Shown here one piece after another: positions 1-8,536 of a DNA stretch of 64,000 nt (its first letter is position 1; every line of letters begins with the position of its first letter). The DNA is from Hungatella_A sp034142505 (GTDB lineage: Bacteria > Bacillota > Clostridia > Lachnospirales > Lachnospiraceae), in NCBI GenBank assembly GCA_034142505.1, contig JAWZDV010000017.1:36558-100557 (forward strand), in the 5' to 3' direction. The position numbers were made by a program, and so were the translations under genes. The notes under the pieces were generated by a model. That model saw nothing but the letters and a program-made list of their open reading frames with translations, made no database searches and was not told where the DNA came from.

Positions 1-2760
1 GAGATGGCGGAATTCCGCATCTATTTGAAGATACCAAACGATGCCAGCAATCAGTTTGTGGAGAACCAGGCCAAGGCGGTGATCAGCCATGAGGGAAAGG
101 ACTATTCCATCCTGGCGGCGGCGACCATTGCGATCAACCAGGATGTGCAGAAGGCTTCGATTGAGAAAGAAGTGTACGCGGTTGCCAGAGAGTTTGAGAT
201 AAAAAATAACAAAGGTTACTTGAAAGGAGCCAGATGGAACAACCCCAGCCTTGGAACTGAGTCTTCCGGTTATACTCCGGATGAAATTCCGCTGAAAGTG
301 GGGAAAGGCGATTATGTATTCTACCGAATCACCATTCACAATGAGGGAGAGGAACCTTTAAATATCTATGAGATCCAGGACTGGCTGCCGGAGGGCATGA
401 GTTTTAAACGTTTCTACGCGTTTAACGGAACGGGCAATGTCTCAAATCCGAGAGTGCCGGGAGCGTTCGATGAGACGGATACGCTGGATTTAGGTCCATC
501 TTCCAGAGCCCCTCTTTTAAACAGTGGAACTACGAACTGGCTGTTCTATGACGACGCAGATGGCGGCGGCTGGGATCACAATGGCGTGGCCACGGTTAAG
601 CACGGAGGCGGAAGCAATTTCGTCAGCAATACGCTGTACCGGGCCAGACTTTACAACAAAAACATGGGGGACTCCATTACCGATGTGGTGGCAGTCGATC
701 CGGGCAGAAGCGCGGTATATGGAATCATTGCACAGGTAAACCGAGATTTTGAAAGTGGAGTTATCCTCACCAACAATACCGGTGTTGTGGTGGACCAGGC
801 TGCAATTACGGACAGTGAGACGGAAAAACCGGTGAGTGAACTGGACGGCGCCGTGGGAGGCAGGCGGTATTACGACGATAAGCATAAGATCATAACGGCG
901 TCGGCGGATGTCGTCACAGCAGGGATCTACACGCCGGGCATTGAGAAGAGACTGGCCCAGTACGAGACCCTGGGGAAATGGTATGATTATATCGAAGGGG
1001 GAACCAATGCAGGAATGGCTCCCAACCATGGGATGCGCTGGAATATCACCCTGCATAACGGAACGAACCTCTATCTGTCCAGAGGGCCGATCGAGAATTA
1101 CACCGTGAAAGATATCCTTCCTCTGGACTTATACTATAATCAAAATGATGGGAACAGCAATTATATTGCAAATTCCGCAGGTGCAAAAGTGTCCCTTCCA
1201 TTGCCGATGACGGAAATCCTGGAGGATGGAAGGGTGGCAGTCAGCTGGCAGGTGGAGAGGCAGGAAAACGGACAGTACCGGATCACAGGGGCCGAAGGAG
1301 AGACCAGGCAGACGACGACGGATTTGTCAATTCCGGTGAAAGGGACGCTGGCCGTACAGATTGGAACCATCGGAGGCCAAGAGGGCGCCAAATACGGAAC
1401 ATACGTCAATCAGGCAGAGCTGATTCCAATCGGCTGTACCTTTGAAGAATCCTGTGCCGGTACCGTAATCAAAGATGACAAGGACCATGCCTATGCCGTG
1501 CATGCGGAGGCATCCGTCGATATTTTCATCAAGGACGGACAGACGGAGGCCTGGAAGGAGATTACAGGTACATTCCAGGGTGATACAAAGACGGCTTCCG
1601 GAAAAGACAGCGGGAACAATACGGTGTCTGCCGATGCGGGAAGCGTGGTGAAGTATACGCTGAACGTCAAGAGCCATGTAACAGGCGGAATCGAAGATAT
1701 GGTGATTGTGGACCGACTTCCGGCCATCGGTGATAACGGCGTCGTGAACAACATGAAGAGAAATTCAGATTTCACAGTGCAGTTTGCCGATTCCCCTGAC
1801 GTAAAAGTCAGTGTGAGGAAAGAGGACGGAACGATCAATGAGTTGAGAGGGGACAGCTGCCAGGTGTCCTATACCAATTGGAACGAGACGTTCAAAAATG
1901 GCGCCGCCCTTCCAACGTCCGATTGGGAGCCAGGTTATGTGGATGGATGGAGCGGGTCGCCGAAAGGCGCGGACAGTCTGCGGGTGGAGATCTCCAATGA
2001 AGCGATGAGGGATGTAAAAACAGGCGATACCGTTGTGCTTACCTTCCATGTCAAGCTTCCGGAGTCCGAGGACTTAGATTTGAAAGACCGGCTGATCGCA
2101 TGGAATACCTTCGGCTATGCTTATAAAGCGATAGGGTCTGTCAATACATCAACCATCACGGTGGAACCGCCCAAGGTAGGAGTTGAGATTCCCACGGCTA
2201 TGCTGTCGGTGGCGAAAATCGTGGAGAGCAGGCTGGATGCGGATAAGGGACCGGAACAAGCGTTTACATTCCACATTGAGGAACAGGTTTTCGGACAGTG
2301 GAAAAACGCAGCCGGGCTTCCCCTGAAGCGGATCAATGCAGATGGAAATATGACAGCCGGTTCCAGTGACGAAGAAGGTAGATTTACTCTGTCCCACGGG
2401 CAGACGGCAGAATTTACGGTTCTGGTCGGCCGCGGCTACCGTGTAAAAGAAGAACAGGCGGATGGCTATTATGTGATGGTCACCGACTTTGACGGGACTG
2501 AGAAGAGCAGCAAAGGTGAGAGCAGTTTATTTGATCCGAAGAATCTGCCGGAGGCCTCCGTGGAGTTGACGAAAAAAGGCATTCATTATTATTGTACCTT
2601 TACCAATGCCAGAAGCAGTTTCTTTTTGCCGGAGACAGGCGGCATCGGGACGGGAATCTTCCACAGAGGCGGAGCGGCGCTCATGGTGATGGCACTGCTT
2701 TTGCTGGCGGGAGTCTTTGCCGGGTCCTGGTTCGAAACAAGAAAGAGGAAACTCTTATGA
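1..2760 (+). CDS. LPETG-anchored pilin/adhesin subunit, 5' end outside window
   Basis: Large extracellular subunit of a sortase-assembled pilus or adhesin. The frame is open at the left edge (the first ATG at 4 is preceded in frame by a codon), so the true start and signal peptide are probably upstream. The visible 919 codons hold repeated beta-sandwich, DUF11/Cna-B-like segments; the last one before the C-terminus (about residues 725-865) resembles FctA/SpaA isopeptide pilin domains. The end is a textbook cell-wall sorting signal: LPETG at about residue 875, a hydrophobic stretch, then the basic tail ETRKRKLL. The stop overlaps the next gene's ATG (ATGA), so it is translationally coupled to a class C sortase. 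The pilin/adhesin role is a family inference; which subunit it is (shaft or tip) cannot be told. Confidence 0.85.
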   Translation, partial: EMAEFRIYLKIPNDASNQFVENQAKAVISHEGKDYSILAAATIAINQDVQKASIEKEVYAVAREFEIKNNKGYLKGARWNNPSLGTESSGYTPDEIPLKVGKGDYVFYRITIHNEGEEPLNIYEIQDWLPEGMSFKRFYAFNGTGNVSNPRVPGAFDETDTLDLGPSSRAPLLNSGTTNWLFYDDADGGGWDHNGVATVKHGGGSNFVSNTLYRARLYNKNMGDSITDVVAVDPGRSAVYGIIAQVNRDFESGVILTNNTGVVVDQAAITDSETEKPVSELDGAVGGRRYYDDKHKIITASADVVTAGIYTPGIEKRLAQYETLGKWYDYIEGGTNAGMAPNHGMRWNITLHNGTNLYLSRGPIENYTVKDILPLDLYYNQNDGNSNYIANSAGAKVSLPLPMTEILEDGRVAVSWQVERQENGQYRITGAEGETRQTTTDLSIPVKGTLAVQIGTIGGQEGAKYGTYVNQAELIPIGCTFEESCAGTVIKDDKDHAYAVHAEASVDIFIKDGQTEAWKEITGTFQGDTKTASGKDSGNNTVSADAGSVVKYTLNVKSHVTGGIEDMVIVDRLPAIGDNGVVNNMKRNSDFTVQFADSPDVKVSVRKEDGTINELRGDSCQVSYTNWNETFKNGAALPTSDWEPGYVDGWSGSPKGADSLRVEISNEAMRDVKTGDTVVLTFHVKLPESEDLDLKDRLIAWNTFGYAYKAIGSVNTSTITVEPPKVGVEIPTAMLSVAKIVESRLDADKGPEQAFTFHIEEQVFGQWKNAAGLPLKRINADGNMTAGSSDEEGRFTLSHGQTAEFTVLVGRGYRVKEEQADGYYVMVTDFDGTEKSSKGESSLFDPKNLPEASVELTKKGIHYYCTFTNARSSFFLPETGGIGTGIFHRGGAALMVMALLLLAGVFAGSWFETRKRKLL

Positions 2761-3659
2761 AGAAAAAAGGAATTTTGATTTTCGCCCTCCTGCTGTTTAC
2801 AGTGGGAGGTGGAATCTATGCATATCCGACGGTCAGCAGCGCGGTTTATCAGATTAAGTCTGCCTCCTCCATCAAAGGATATCAAAAACAGGTTGAGCAG
2901 GCCGATGATGCGGCCATGGATGCCATGATAGCCAGGGCGGAGGCATATAACAAAACATTGTCGGATATTCTTTCCATAGATCCATTTCAAACCGGTGCGG
3001 GGGAACCGGATATGGATGATCTGGAGTACAACAGTCTGCTGAATATGGATGGCCTGATGGGTTACATTGATATTCCGGTTATTGATGTATATCTTCCTGT
3101 GTATCATGGAACCGGGGTGGTTGCGTTAAAAAAAGGCGCCGGCCATCTATATGGCTCGGCACTGCCGGTGGGAGGAGAAGGAACCCATAGCGTGATCTCG
3201 GCCCACCGGGGTCTGCCTTCCGCTAAAATGTTTACGGATTTAGATCAGGTCCGGGAGGGAGATGTTTTTTATTACCATGTATTAAACAGAATCCTGGCTT
3301 ATCAGGTGGACCGGATTGAGGTGGTGGAACCGACACAGCTTTCCGCTCTGGACCCGGTGCCGGGTAAGGATTACATGACGCTGTTTACCTGTACCCCTTA
3401 CGGGATCAACAGCCACCGGCTGTTAGTCAGAGGGGTCAGAATTCCCTATGAAGTGACAACTGCCAAAGAAGCCGCGCTGAATGCGCCGGAGAATCAGCCA
3501 AAACTAGACGCAAAGGTATCACCTGTGTCCATTGTGACTGCGGCGGCGGCGGGGATCATCCTTCTGGCAGCGTTGGCGGTGCTGGTGTCTCTGACCGTGC
3601 CCGTTTTCATAAGGGCTATGAAACGGCGCAGAAGGAAGAAAAAAGGGAGGCGGAAATAA
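2757..3659 (+). CDS. Class C (pilus-type) sortase
   Basis: Transpeptidase predicted to polymerise the upstream LPETG pilin outside the membrane. I chose the ATG at 2757 because it gives a normal N-terminus (MKKKGILIFALLLF, a membrane anchor) and overlaps the previous stop by ATGA; a longer in-frame start at 2592 lies inside the pilin gene. The catalytic His is in VISAHRG, the Cys in LFTCTPYG and the Arg in HRLLVRG. A DPF motif near residue 75 matches the active-site lid of class C enzymes. A second membrane helix and the basic tail KRRRRKKKGRRK follow, as is usual for pilin polymerases. Length 300 aa is normal for the family. Confidence 0.93.
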   Translation: MKKKGILIFALLLFTVGGGIYAYPTVSSAVYQIKSASSIKGYQKQVEQADDAAMDAMIARAEAYNKTLSDILSIDPFQTGAGEPDMDDLEYNSLLNMDGLMGYIDIPVIDVYLPVYHGTGVVALKKGAGHLYGSALPVGGEGTHSVISAHRGLPSAKMFTDLDQVREGDVFYYHVLNRILAYQVDRIEVVEPTQLSALDPVPGKDYMTLFTCTPYGINSHRLLVRGVRIPYEVTTAKEAALNAPENQPKLDAKVSPVSIVTAAAAGIILLAALAVLVSLTVPVFIRAMKRRRRKKKGRRK

Positions 3660-3660
3660 T

Positions 3661-4653
3661 ATGAGACGATTGACAGCAATCATAAGAGCGGGGCGTATTC
3701 TGGGGACGGCAGTATTTCTGGCAGCTCTCTTTGTACAGACGGCAGCGGCAGAGCCAAAGCAGGAGGCAAAGCCGTCTCTGACGATAGAAGCTCATTCCGG
3801 GGGAAAAGGGATTGCAGGCCTTGGCTGGTCTGTCTATCAGGTGGCGGAAATGCCCCGCGACGGTGAGTTTACCCTGAAAGCAGCATTTGCCGCCTCCGGG
3901 CTGGATGTGAAAAGCCTGGATGGGAGCACTGCAGATGAAATGCAAAAGAGCGCGGCCATGCTGGTTTCCTTTGTGAAAGAGAACCAGATCGAGGCGGATC
4001 AGTCGGTAAAGACCGGAAAAGACGGAGCGGCAGGCCTGAAAGATATGGAAAGGGGACTGTATCTGATCTGCCAGAGCGGAAATGAGAATCCGGATATCAT
4101 CGTAACGTCACAGCCATTTTTTGTATCGCTGCCGATGATGAAACATACCGAAGGAGTTTTAAGCTGGCAGTATGATGTGACGGCAGTTCCGAAGCTGGAG
4201 GTCACGGTGCCTGAGACGGAGCCGACAAAGACCGAGCCGTCGGAAAGTGAGCCGACAGAGACCGAACCGCCGGAGACGAAACCGGAGGAGAGCCAGCCGG
4301 AAGAAAGCCAGCCGGAAGAGACCCAGCCCCCGGCAGACGTCCCTGATCATCCGGGTGGAAATTCCGGTGGAAGTCCCGGAGGAAATTCAGGTGGAAACTC
4401 CACCGGAGGTCCTGGGGAAGACAGCTTCATCACGGTCACGGATACGCCGGTGCCGCTTGCCAGTTTTGACCCGCCGGGGGGTCTTGACCTGATTGAGATC
4501 GAAGACGAACCGGTCCCGCTGGGCGCTTTTCCCTTCGTGCCTAAAATGGGAGATATGGGAACCGGTGTTTTTGTGGCCGGCATGATCCTGTCATTTCTTT
4601 TCGGCTGCTGCGCTTTGATCTGCCGGAACAAGTATACCGGAAAGGAACAATAG
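3661..4653 (+). CDS. Pilin-like surface protein with Pro/Glu/Thr stalk and atypical sorting signal
   Basis: Secreted, wall- or pilus-associated protein of 330 aa. It has a signal peptide (about residues 1-30, ending TAAAEPK), a Cna-B/SpaA-like domain (about 35-170, with GLYLICQSG), a TEP/SEP/EESQP repeat stalk (about 180-225) and a Gly/Asn/Ser linker (about 228-255). A hydrophobic helix and short basic end follow. No LPXTG is present; at the expected place stands VPKMGDMG, like the VPKTGD-type signals of some clostridial pilins. It lies 2 bp after the class C sortase and 3 bp before a class B sortase, so it may be a substrate of one of them, perhaps as basal or minor pilin. That assignment is inference. 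Confidence 0.75.
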   Translation: MRRLTAIIRAGRILGTAVFLAALFVQTAAAEPKQEAKPSLTIEAHSGGKGIAGLGWSVYQVAEMPRDGEFTLKAAFAASGLDVKSLDGSTADEMQKSAAMLVSFVKENQIEADQSVKTGKDGAAGLKDMERGLYLICQSGNENPDIIVTSQPFFVSLPMMKHTEGVLSWQYDVTAVPKLEVTVPETEPTKTEPSESEPTETEPPETKPEESQPEESQPEETQPPADVPDHPGGNSGGSPGGNSGGNSTGGPGEDSFITVTDTPVPLASFDPPGGLDLIEIEDEPVPLGAFPFVPKMGDMGTGVFVAGMILSFLFGCCALICRNKYTGKEQ

Positions 4654-4655
4654 AT

Positions 4656-5471
4656 ATGAGCAGCCAGGGAAAACGCCGGCTCTGTACGGTTTTATTTATA
4701 TTCAGTGTCCTATCCTTTTTATTTTTTGCGCTGTCTTTTCTGGCCAGACAGAACGCCTATCAGCGCAGCAGCCGTGATCTGCAGTATGTCATGGAGATTC
4801 GTGGTGTCACGGCGCAGCCGCTTTCTGATGAAGTGAAAAGCCAGATGGATGAAGCGTCGGTGAGAGCAGCGGAATATGAGGAGAAGCTTGCCAGGCAGGA
4901 AGGATACCGCCGGCTGAAGGCAGAGAATCCGGATTTTGCTGGATGGATCAGAATTGCAGGAACGCCGGTGGATTACCCGGTTATGCAGACGAAAGATAAC
5001 CCGGATTACTATTACAGAAGAGGGTTTGACAAAGAATATTCGGTTTATGGCATGATTTATATGGACGCCGCCTGTACGATCACGGAGCAGGAAACAGTTT
5101 CTCCCAATTACATCCTGTACGGCCATCACATGAAAGACGGCTCCATGTTTGCTTCACTGGAGCAATACGGTTCCAAAGAGTATTACCAGGAACACCCGGT
5201 TGTGGAATTTGAGACGGAGGATGAGCCGGGATGTTACGAGATCGTAGGAGTTGTCCGTCTTCCGGCGGAGCAGTTAAATGGGGAATTTACAGCAACGCTT
5301 GCAGCCAGAACAAAGGAAGACTATGAGAACCTGATCCGTTATGTCAAGGAGCACGGATTCTATGAGACGGGAATAGAGGCCCGGTGGCCGGATCAGCTGA
5401 TTACGCTTACCACCTGTGAATATACCCAGAAAAATGGCCGACTGCTGGTGGTGGCCCGAAAGAAGGCGTAG
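4656..5471 (+). CDS. Class B sortase
   Basis: Membrane-anchored cysteine transpeptidase of 271 aa. An N-terminal membrane helix (about residues 9-29) is followed by a sortase fold with catalytic His in LYGHHMKDG, Cys in TLTTCEYT and Arg in NGRLLVVAR. The YGHHM context and the helical insertion are typical of class B rather than class C enzymes. It is the last gene of the pilus operon, 3 bp after the pilin-like protein, and probably anchors the polymer or the atypical VPKMGD protein to peptidoglycan. Pairing a class B with a class C sortase is known in clostridial pilus loci; the division of labour here is inferred. Confidence 0.92.
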   Translation: MSSQGKRRLCTVLFIFSVLSFLFFALSFLARQNAYQRSSRDLQYVMEIRGVTAQPLSDEVKSQMDEASVRAAEYEEKLARQEGYRRLKAENPDFAGWIRIAGTPVDYPVMQTKDNPDYYYRRGFDKEYSVYGMIYMDAACTITEQETVSPNYILYGHHMKDGSMFASLEQYGSKEYYQEHPVVEFETEDEPGCYEIVGVVRLPAEQLNGEFTATLAARTKEDYENLIRYVKEHGFYETGIEARWPDQLITLTTCEYTQKNGRLLVVARKKA

Positions 5472-5503
5472 AGTGTGTTTTGAAAATATAGCGCGCTAAT
5501 CAC

Positions 5504-5545
5504 TGGTGAATATCGTGATCTATGATATAATAAAAGATATCACGA
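5504..5545 (+). promoter_or_regulatory. Promoter with inverted repeat around the -10 box
   Basis: The -10 box TATAAT is at 5526-5531, with a weak -35 (TGGTGA, 5504-5509) 16 bp upstream. A perfect 7-bp inverted repeat, TCGTGAT (5513-5519) and ATCACGA (5539-5545), straddles the -10, the layout of an operator for a dimeric repressor. It lies about 55 bp before the start of the secreted protein at 5588. No regulator can be assigned. Confidence 0.55.
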
Positions 5546-5587
5546 GGATGTTTTGATGTAGAACGTAAATTGGAGGGAGAAACCGGA

Positions 5588-6292
5588 ATGTTAAAGCGGA
5601 TTTTGATTGTGGCAGCGGTTATTACCGTATCTGCAAGTTTCCCAGCATTTGCAGGAGAGTGGAGACAGGATCAAGGAGGATGGTGGTATGATTTTGGAGA
5701 TACGACCTATGCGAAGGACGGATGGCAATGGGTGGATGGGAAATGCTATTATTTCACGCCGGATGGCTACTGTCTGCTGAATACCACGACACCGGACGGA
5801 TACACGGTAGATGCCAGTGGAGCCTGGATCATAGATGGAGTGGTGCAGGTGCAGGACAATGGATCGGGGAGTCAGGTAAATCATGGTGAGGAGGTCTATC
5901 AGCTGGGGAGTATCACACTGATAAAACCGTTGGATTTCAGTTTTGAAATCATGGAAGAGACCTTCTGGGCCTTATCCAATCAGGATGATTCCATACTGCT
6001 TGCCATTGGCGGCGCTGAGACAGAGCTTTCCGATGGTATCTTGACCGATGAACAGCTGAATCAACTCTATGATCATGTTATGCTGCAGGACGGAGTCTGG
6101 GACGCCAGGGAAAACGTGGAATTGACATCGGGCAGATGGAGAGCTTATCTATACAAAGCAGAAACGACTAAGAACGGCTATTCTGAGAAAAGATATATAA
6201 GGATAAAAAACAACCACCTGGAGATGATCATTCTGGGAAGTATTGACCCTAACATGGATAAAGACGGTTTTCTAAATCAATGCATCCGTTAG
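5588..6292 (+). CDS. Secreted protein with cell-wall-binding repeats
   Basis: Predicted exported protein of 234 aa. The ATG at 5588 follows GGAGGGAGA and gives a clean signal peptide (MLKRILIVAAVITVSASFPAFAG); a TTG 18 bp upstream would put the ribosome site inside the gene. After the signal come two choline-binding-like repeats rich in Trp and Gly (GGWWYDFGD, DGWQWVDGKCYYFTPDG, residues about 25-75), then a globular domain of about 150 aa that I do not recognise. It is likely tethered non-covalently to the cell wall. It is separated from the pilus operon by its own promoter and ends at a strong shared terminator. Confidence 0.75.
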   Translation: MLKRILIVAAVITVSASFPAFAGEWRQDQGGWWYDFGDTTYAKDGWQWVDGKCYYFTPDGYCLLNTTTPDGYTVDASGAWIIDGVVQVQDNGSGSQVNHGEEVYQLGSITLIKPLDFSFEIMEETFWALSNQDDSILLAIGGAETELSDGILTDEQLNQLYDHVMLQDGVWDARENVELTSGRWRAYLYKAETTKNGYSEKRYIRIKNNHLEMIILGSIDPNMDKDGFLNQCIR

Positions 6293-6310
6293 CAAAAACG
6301 AATCAGAAAA

Positions 6311-6360
6311 AAGGAATCCCCGAAGAACAGCCAAACCGCTCTTCGGGGATTCCTTTTATT
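6311..6360. terminator. Bidirectional intrinsic terminator
   Basis: A perfect 16-bp stem (6311-6326 and 6340-6355) has a run of A before it and TTTT after it. It serves both the plus-strand secreted protein ending at 6292 and the minus-strand Mrp operon ending at 6368. Confidence 0.9.
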
Positions 6361-6367
6361 GACTTTA

Positions 6368-8536
6368 TTACACAATATAAGAATACAACAGATACCCTAA
6401 CGTCAGACACAGCCCCACGCACACCAGCATCAATCCAAAAGACATACTGCTTCCAATCAGCCGGTTGGTGGTTACGATTTTTTCCTCCAGCTCCATCAGC
6501 CGTGGAATCGTGGAAGTCTCGATGGGGCGTTTCCGCCGCACGGTTTTGTTGAGCACCCGGATACAGTCATCACAGAGCAGGCCCAGAGCGTAGGCGATCC
6601 GGTCGCTGACTACCCTTCGTTTGGAGACCGTAGTCTGCCGGTGGGTGGTTTTTCTCGCCAGGACAATGATGCTGTCCACCAGATGGTCCATGCAGCGGCA
6701 GACCACACTGGAAACCGCCAGAAATACCTTTACAAAGCCGCTCAGCAAATACCGGTCCAGAATCTGGCAGAAGAATCCGCAGACGTTTGGCAGCAGGCCA
6801 AGGAGAATCGGCCTGTAAACCAGATTTTCCAAATCCAGCCAGCCGGGCCAGCGGTTTGTATAACTCGAATCCTTCATCATCCACAGTCTCACCACGCCAA
6901 CGTAAAGCGCCAGACCGATCCCAATCGAGATTACCGCTCCCGTCAGATTCGTGAGAGAGAAATAGCGGACCGCATGCTCCGGCGCCGCACCGTGGAAAAA
7001 TGCCTGGCCCAGATCCGCAATTCCATCCATGACAATCCCCGGCAGAAATCCCATAACCGGGAGCACCACGGCGGAACCAATCAGAGCAAAAGAACTCTGC
7101 CCATTCATATACCGCGTCATACCATCGTACTTCGCCTGAAGATTCTCATCCTCATTCTTCTCCACAAACAGCGCGATAAACAATTTCAGCATGTAAGCCA
7201 CCGTGATCCCGCCGCTTAACAGAAAGGTCCACTCCACCGCCTTCCAGAGCCCCACAGAGCCCCCGGCGGCCGCCGCAACTAACGTGTACTCCACAATACT
7301 CTCATGAAGCAGTGTCTTGCTCACATACCCATTCCACAGCGGGATTCCCGCAATTCCAAGCGCTCCCATCAGAAAGCAGAAGCACAGCGCCGGTTTCTTC
7401 CGGCCAAAACCGCGGATATCATTTAAATTCAGCTTATGCAGATTCTGGAACACAACACCGGCGGCCATAAACAGCACCAGCTTGATCAGCGAGTGGTTCA
7501 CCATGTGAAGCAGCGTTCCCCGGACAGCGAGGGCATTTTCCTCGCCGAGAATCCCCTGCATTCCCATGCCCACCAGGATAAATCCAATCTGCGACATGGA
7601 AGAGCAGGCCAGTGTCCGTTTCAGATCCACAGAGAACAGCGCCAGCAGCGCGCCCCCGAACATGGTGACAATGCCGAGCATTAAAACCAGTCCGCCCCAG
7701 GATGCATCGTGGAGGAACACGTTACAGCTGACAACCGCGATCCCAAACACGCCAACCTTTGTCAGAATACCGGACAGCAGGGCGCTTGCCGGGGCAGGAG
7801 CCACCGGGTGGGCTTTCGGCAGCCAGATATGTAACGGAAACATACCCGCCTTTGCGCCAAATCCAAATAAAATCAACACACCGGCTGTAAACAGCTGCAG
7901 ATACACCTGATGGTCGTAAGGCCGGGCATCCATGGCCTTCCTGCACGCCTCCAGCAGCTGGTCCATATTCAGTGTCCCTGCTGTGTGATACAAAAGGAAC
8001 AGGCCCATCAGCATCACCAGACCGCCGATCACCGCCACGCCGAGATAAGTCGCCGCCGCCCGCATGGACTCTTCCTTTTCATCATGAGCTACCCAAACAT
8101 AGGAGGTAAAACTCATGATCTCAAAGAAAATGAAGGTCGTATACAGGTCTGCCGACAGGAACACACCTGCCGTAGCCCCCAGGGTCAGAAGCAGAAACAG
8201 ATAATACCGGTTCCGATTCCGGTAGTGGGCAAAATATTCTTTGGAAAAGATGGTGGTCATCATCCACATCCACGCCGCTATCAGTCCATACAGCGCCCGG
8301 AAGCCATCCAGCTTGAGGGCCAGCCCTAGCCCGCAGAAATCTTCCCATAAAAACTCATAAGTCTTACCGCCGATCACCTGAAGAAGCAGGTACAAAAGCA
8401 CTCCAAACTCGATCACCGTCACGCCGTCCGCCGCAAGGCTTCGAAGCTCCTTATTGCGCCGCCCAATCAGATAACAGCCAAGGGCGCCGGCCATAGGCCA
8501 GAGTGCGAGAAACAGTAAAATTCCATCACCTATCAT
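6368..8536 (-). CDS. NuoL/MrpA-like proton-conducting subunit with long C-terminal extension
   Basis: Integral membrane subunit of 722 aa from the antiporter-like family of complex I, Mbh and Mrp. The core has the expected helices and the TM7-TM8 signature, KAGMFPLHIWLPKAHP followed by APASALLSGILTKVG, with lysines and a histidine of the ion pathway. TTFIFFEIMS carries the TM5 glutamate. Beyond about residue 500 it extends into a NuoL-like tail (about 540-722) with amphipathic, basic stretches and a final membrane helix. It is the last gene of the operon, overlapping the previous one by ATGA. It probably moves H+ or Na+ across the cytoplasmic membrane as part of a multi-subunit antiporter. 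The start matches the GTG/ATG overlap pattern of the operon. Confidence 0.88.
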   Translation of the reverse strand: MIGDGILLFLALWPMAGALGCYLIGRRNKELRSLAADGVTVIEFGVLLYLLLQVIGGKTYEFLWEDFCGLGLALKLDGFRALYGLIAAWMWMMTTIFSKEYFAHYRNRNRYYLFLLLTLGATAGVFLSADLYTTFIFFEIMSFTSYVWVAHDEKEESMRAAATYLGVAVIGGLVMLMGLFLLYHTAGTLNMDQLLEACRKAMDARPYDHQVYLQLFTAGVLILFGFGAKAGMFPLHIWLPKAHPVAPAPASALLSGILTKVGVFGIAVVSCNVFLHDASWGGLVLMLGIVTMFGGALLALFSVDLKRTLACSSMSQIGFILVGMGMQGILGEENALAVRGTLLHMVNHSLIKLVLFMAAGVVFQNLHKLNLNDIRGFGRKKPALCFCFLMGALGIAGIPLWNGYVSKTLLHESIVEYTLVAAAAGGSVGLWKAVEWTFLLSGGITVAYMLKLFIALFVEKNEDENLQAKYDGMTRYMNGQSSFALIGSAVVLPVMGFLPGIVMDGIADLGQAFFHGAAPEHAVRYFSLTNLTGAVISIGIGLALYVGVVRLWMMKDSSYTNRWPGWLDLENLVYRPILLGLLPNVCGFFCQILDRYLLSGFVKVFLAVSSVVCRCMDHLVDSIIVLARKTTHRQTTVSKRRVVSDRIAYALGLLCDDCIRVLNKTVRRKRPIETSTIPRLMELEEKIVTTNRLIGSSMSFGLMLVCVGLCLTLGYLLYSYIV

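Noticed and set aside
2592..2756. Upstream extension of the class C sortase
   Set aside because: It lies within the pilin frame and would put 55 residues before a proper membrane anchor; the ATGA overlap supports 2757.
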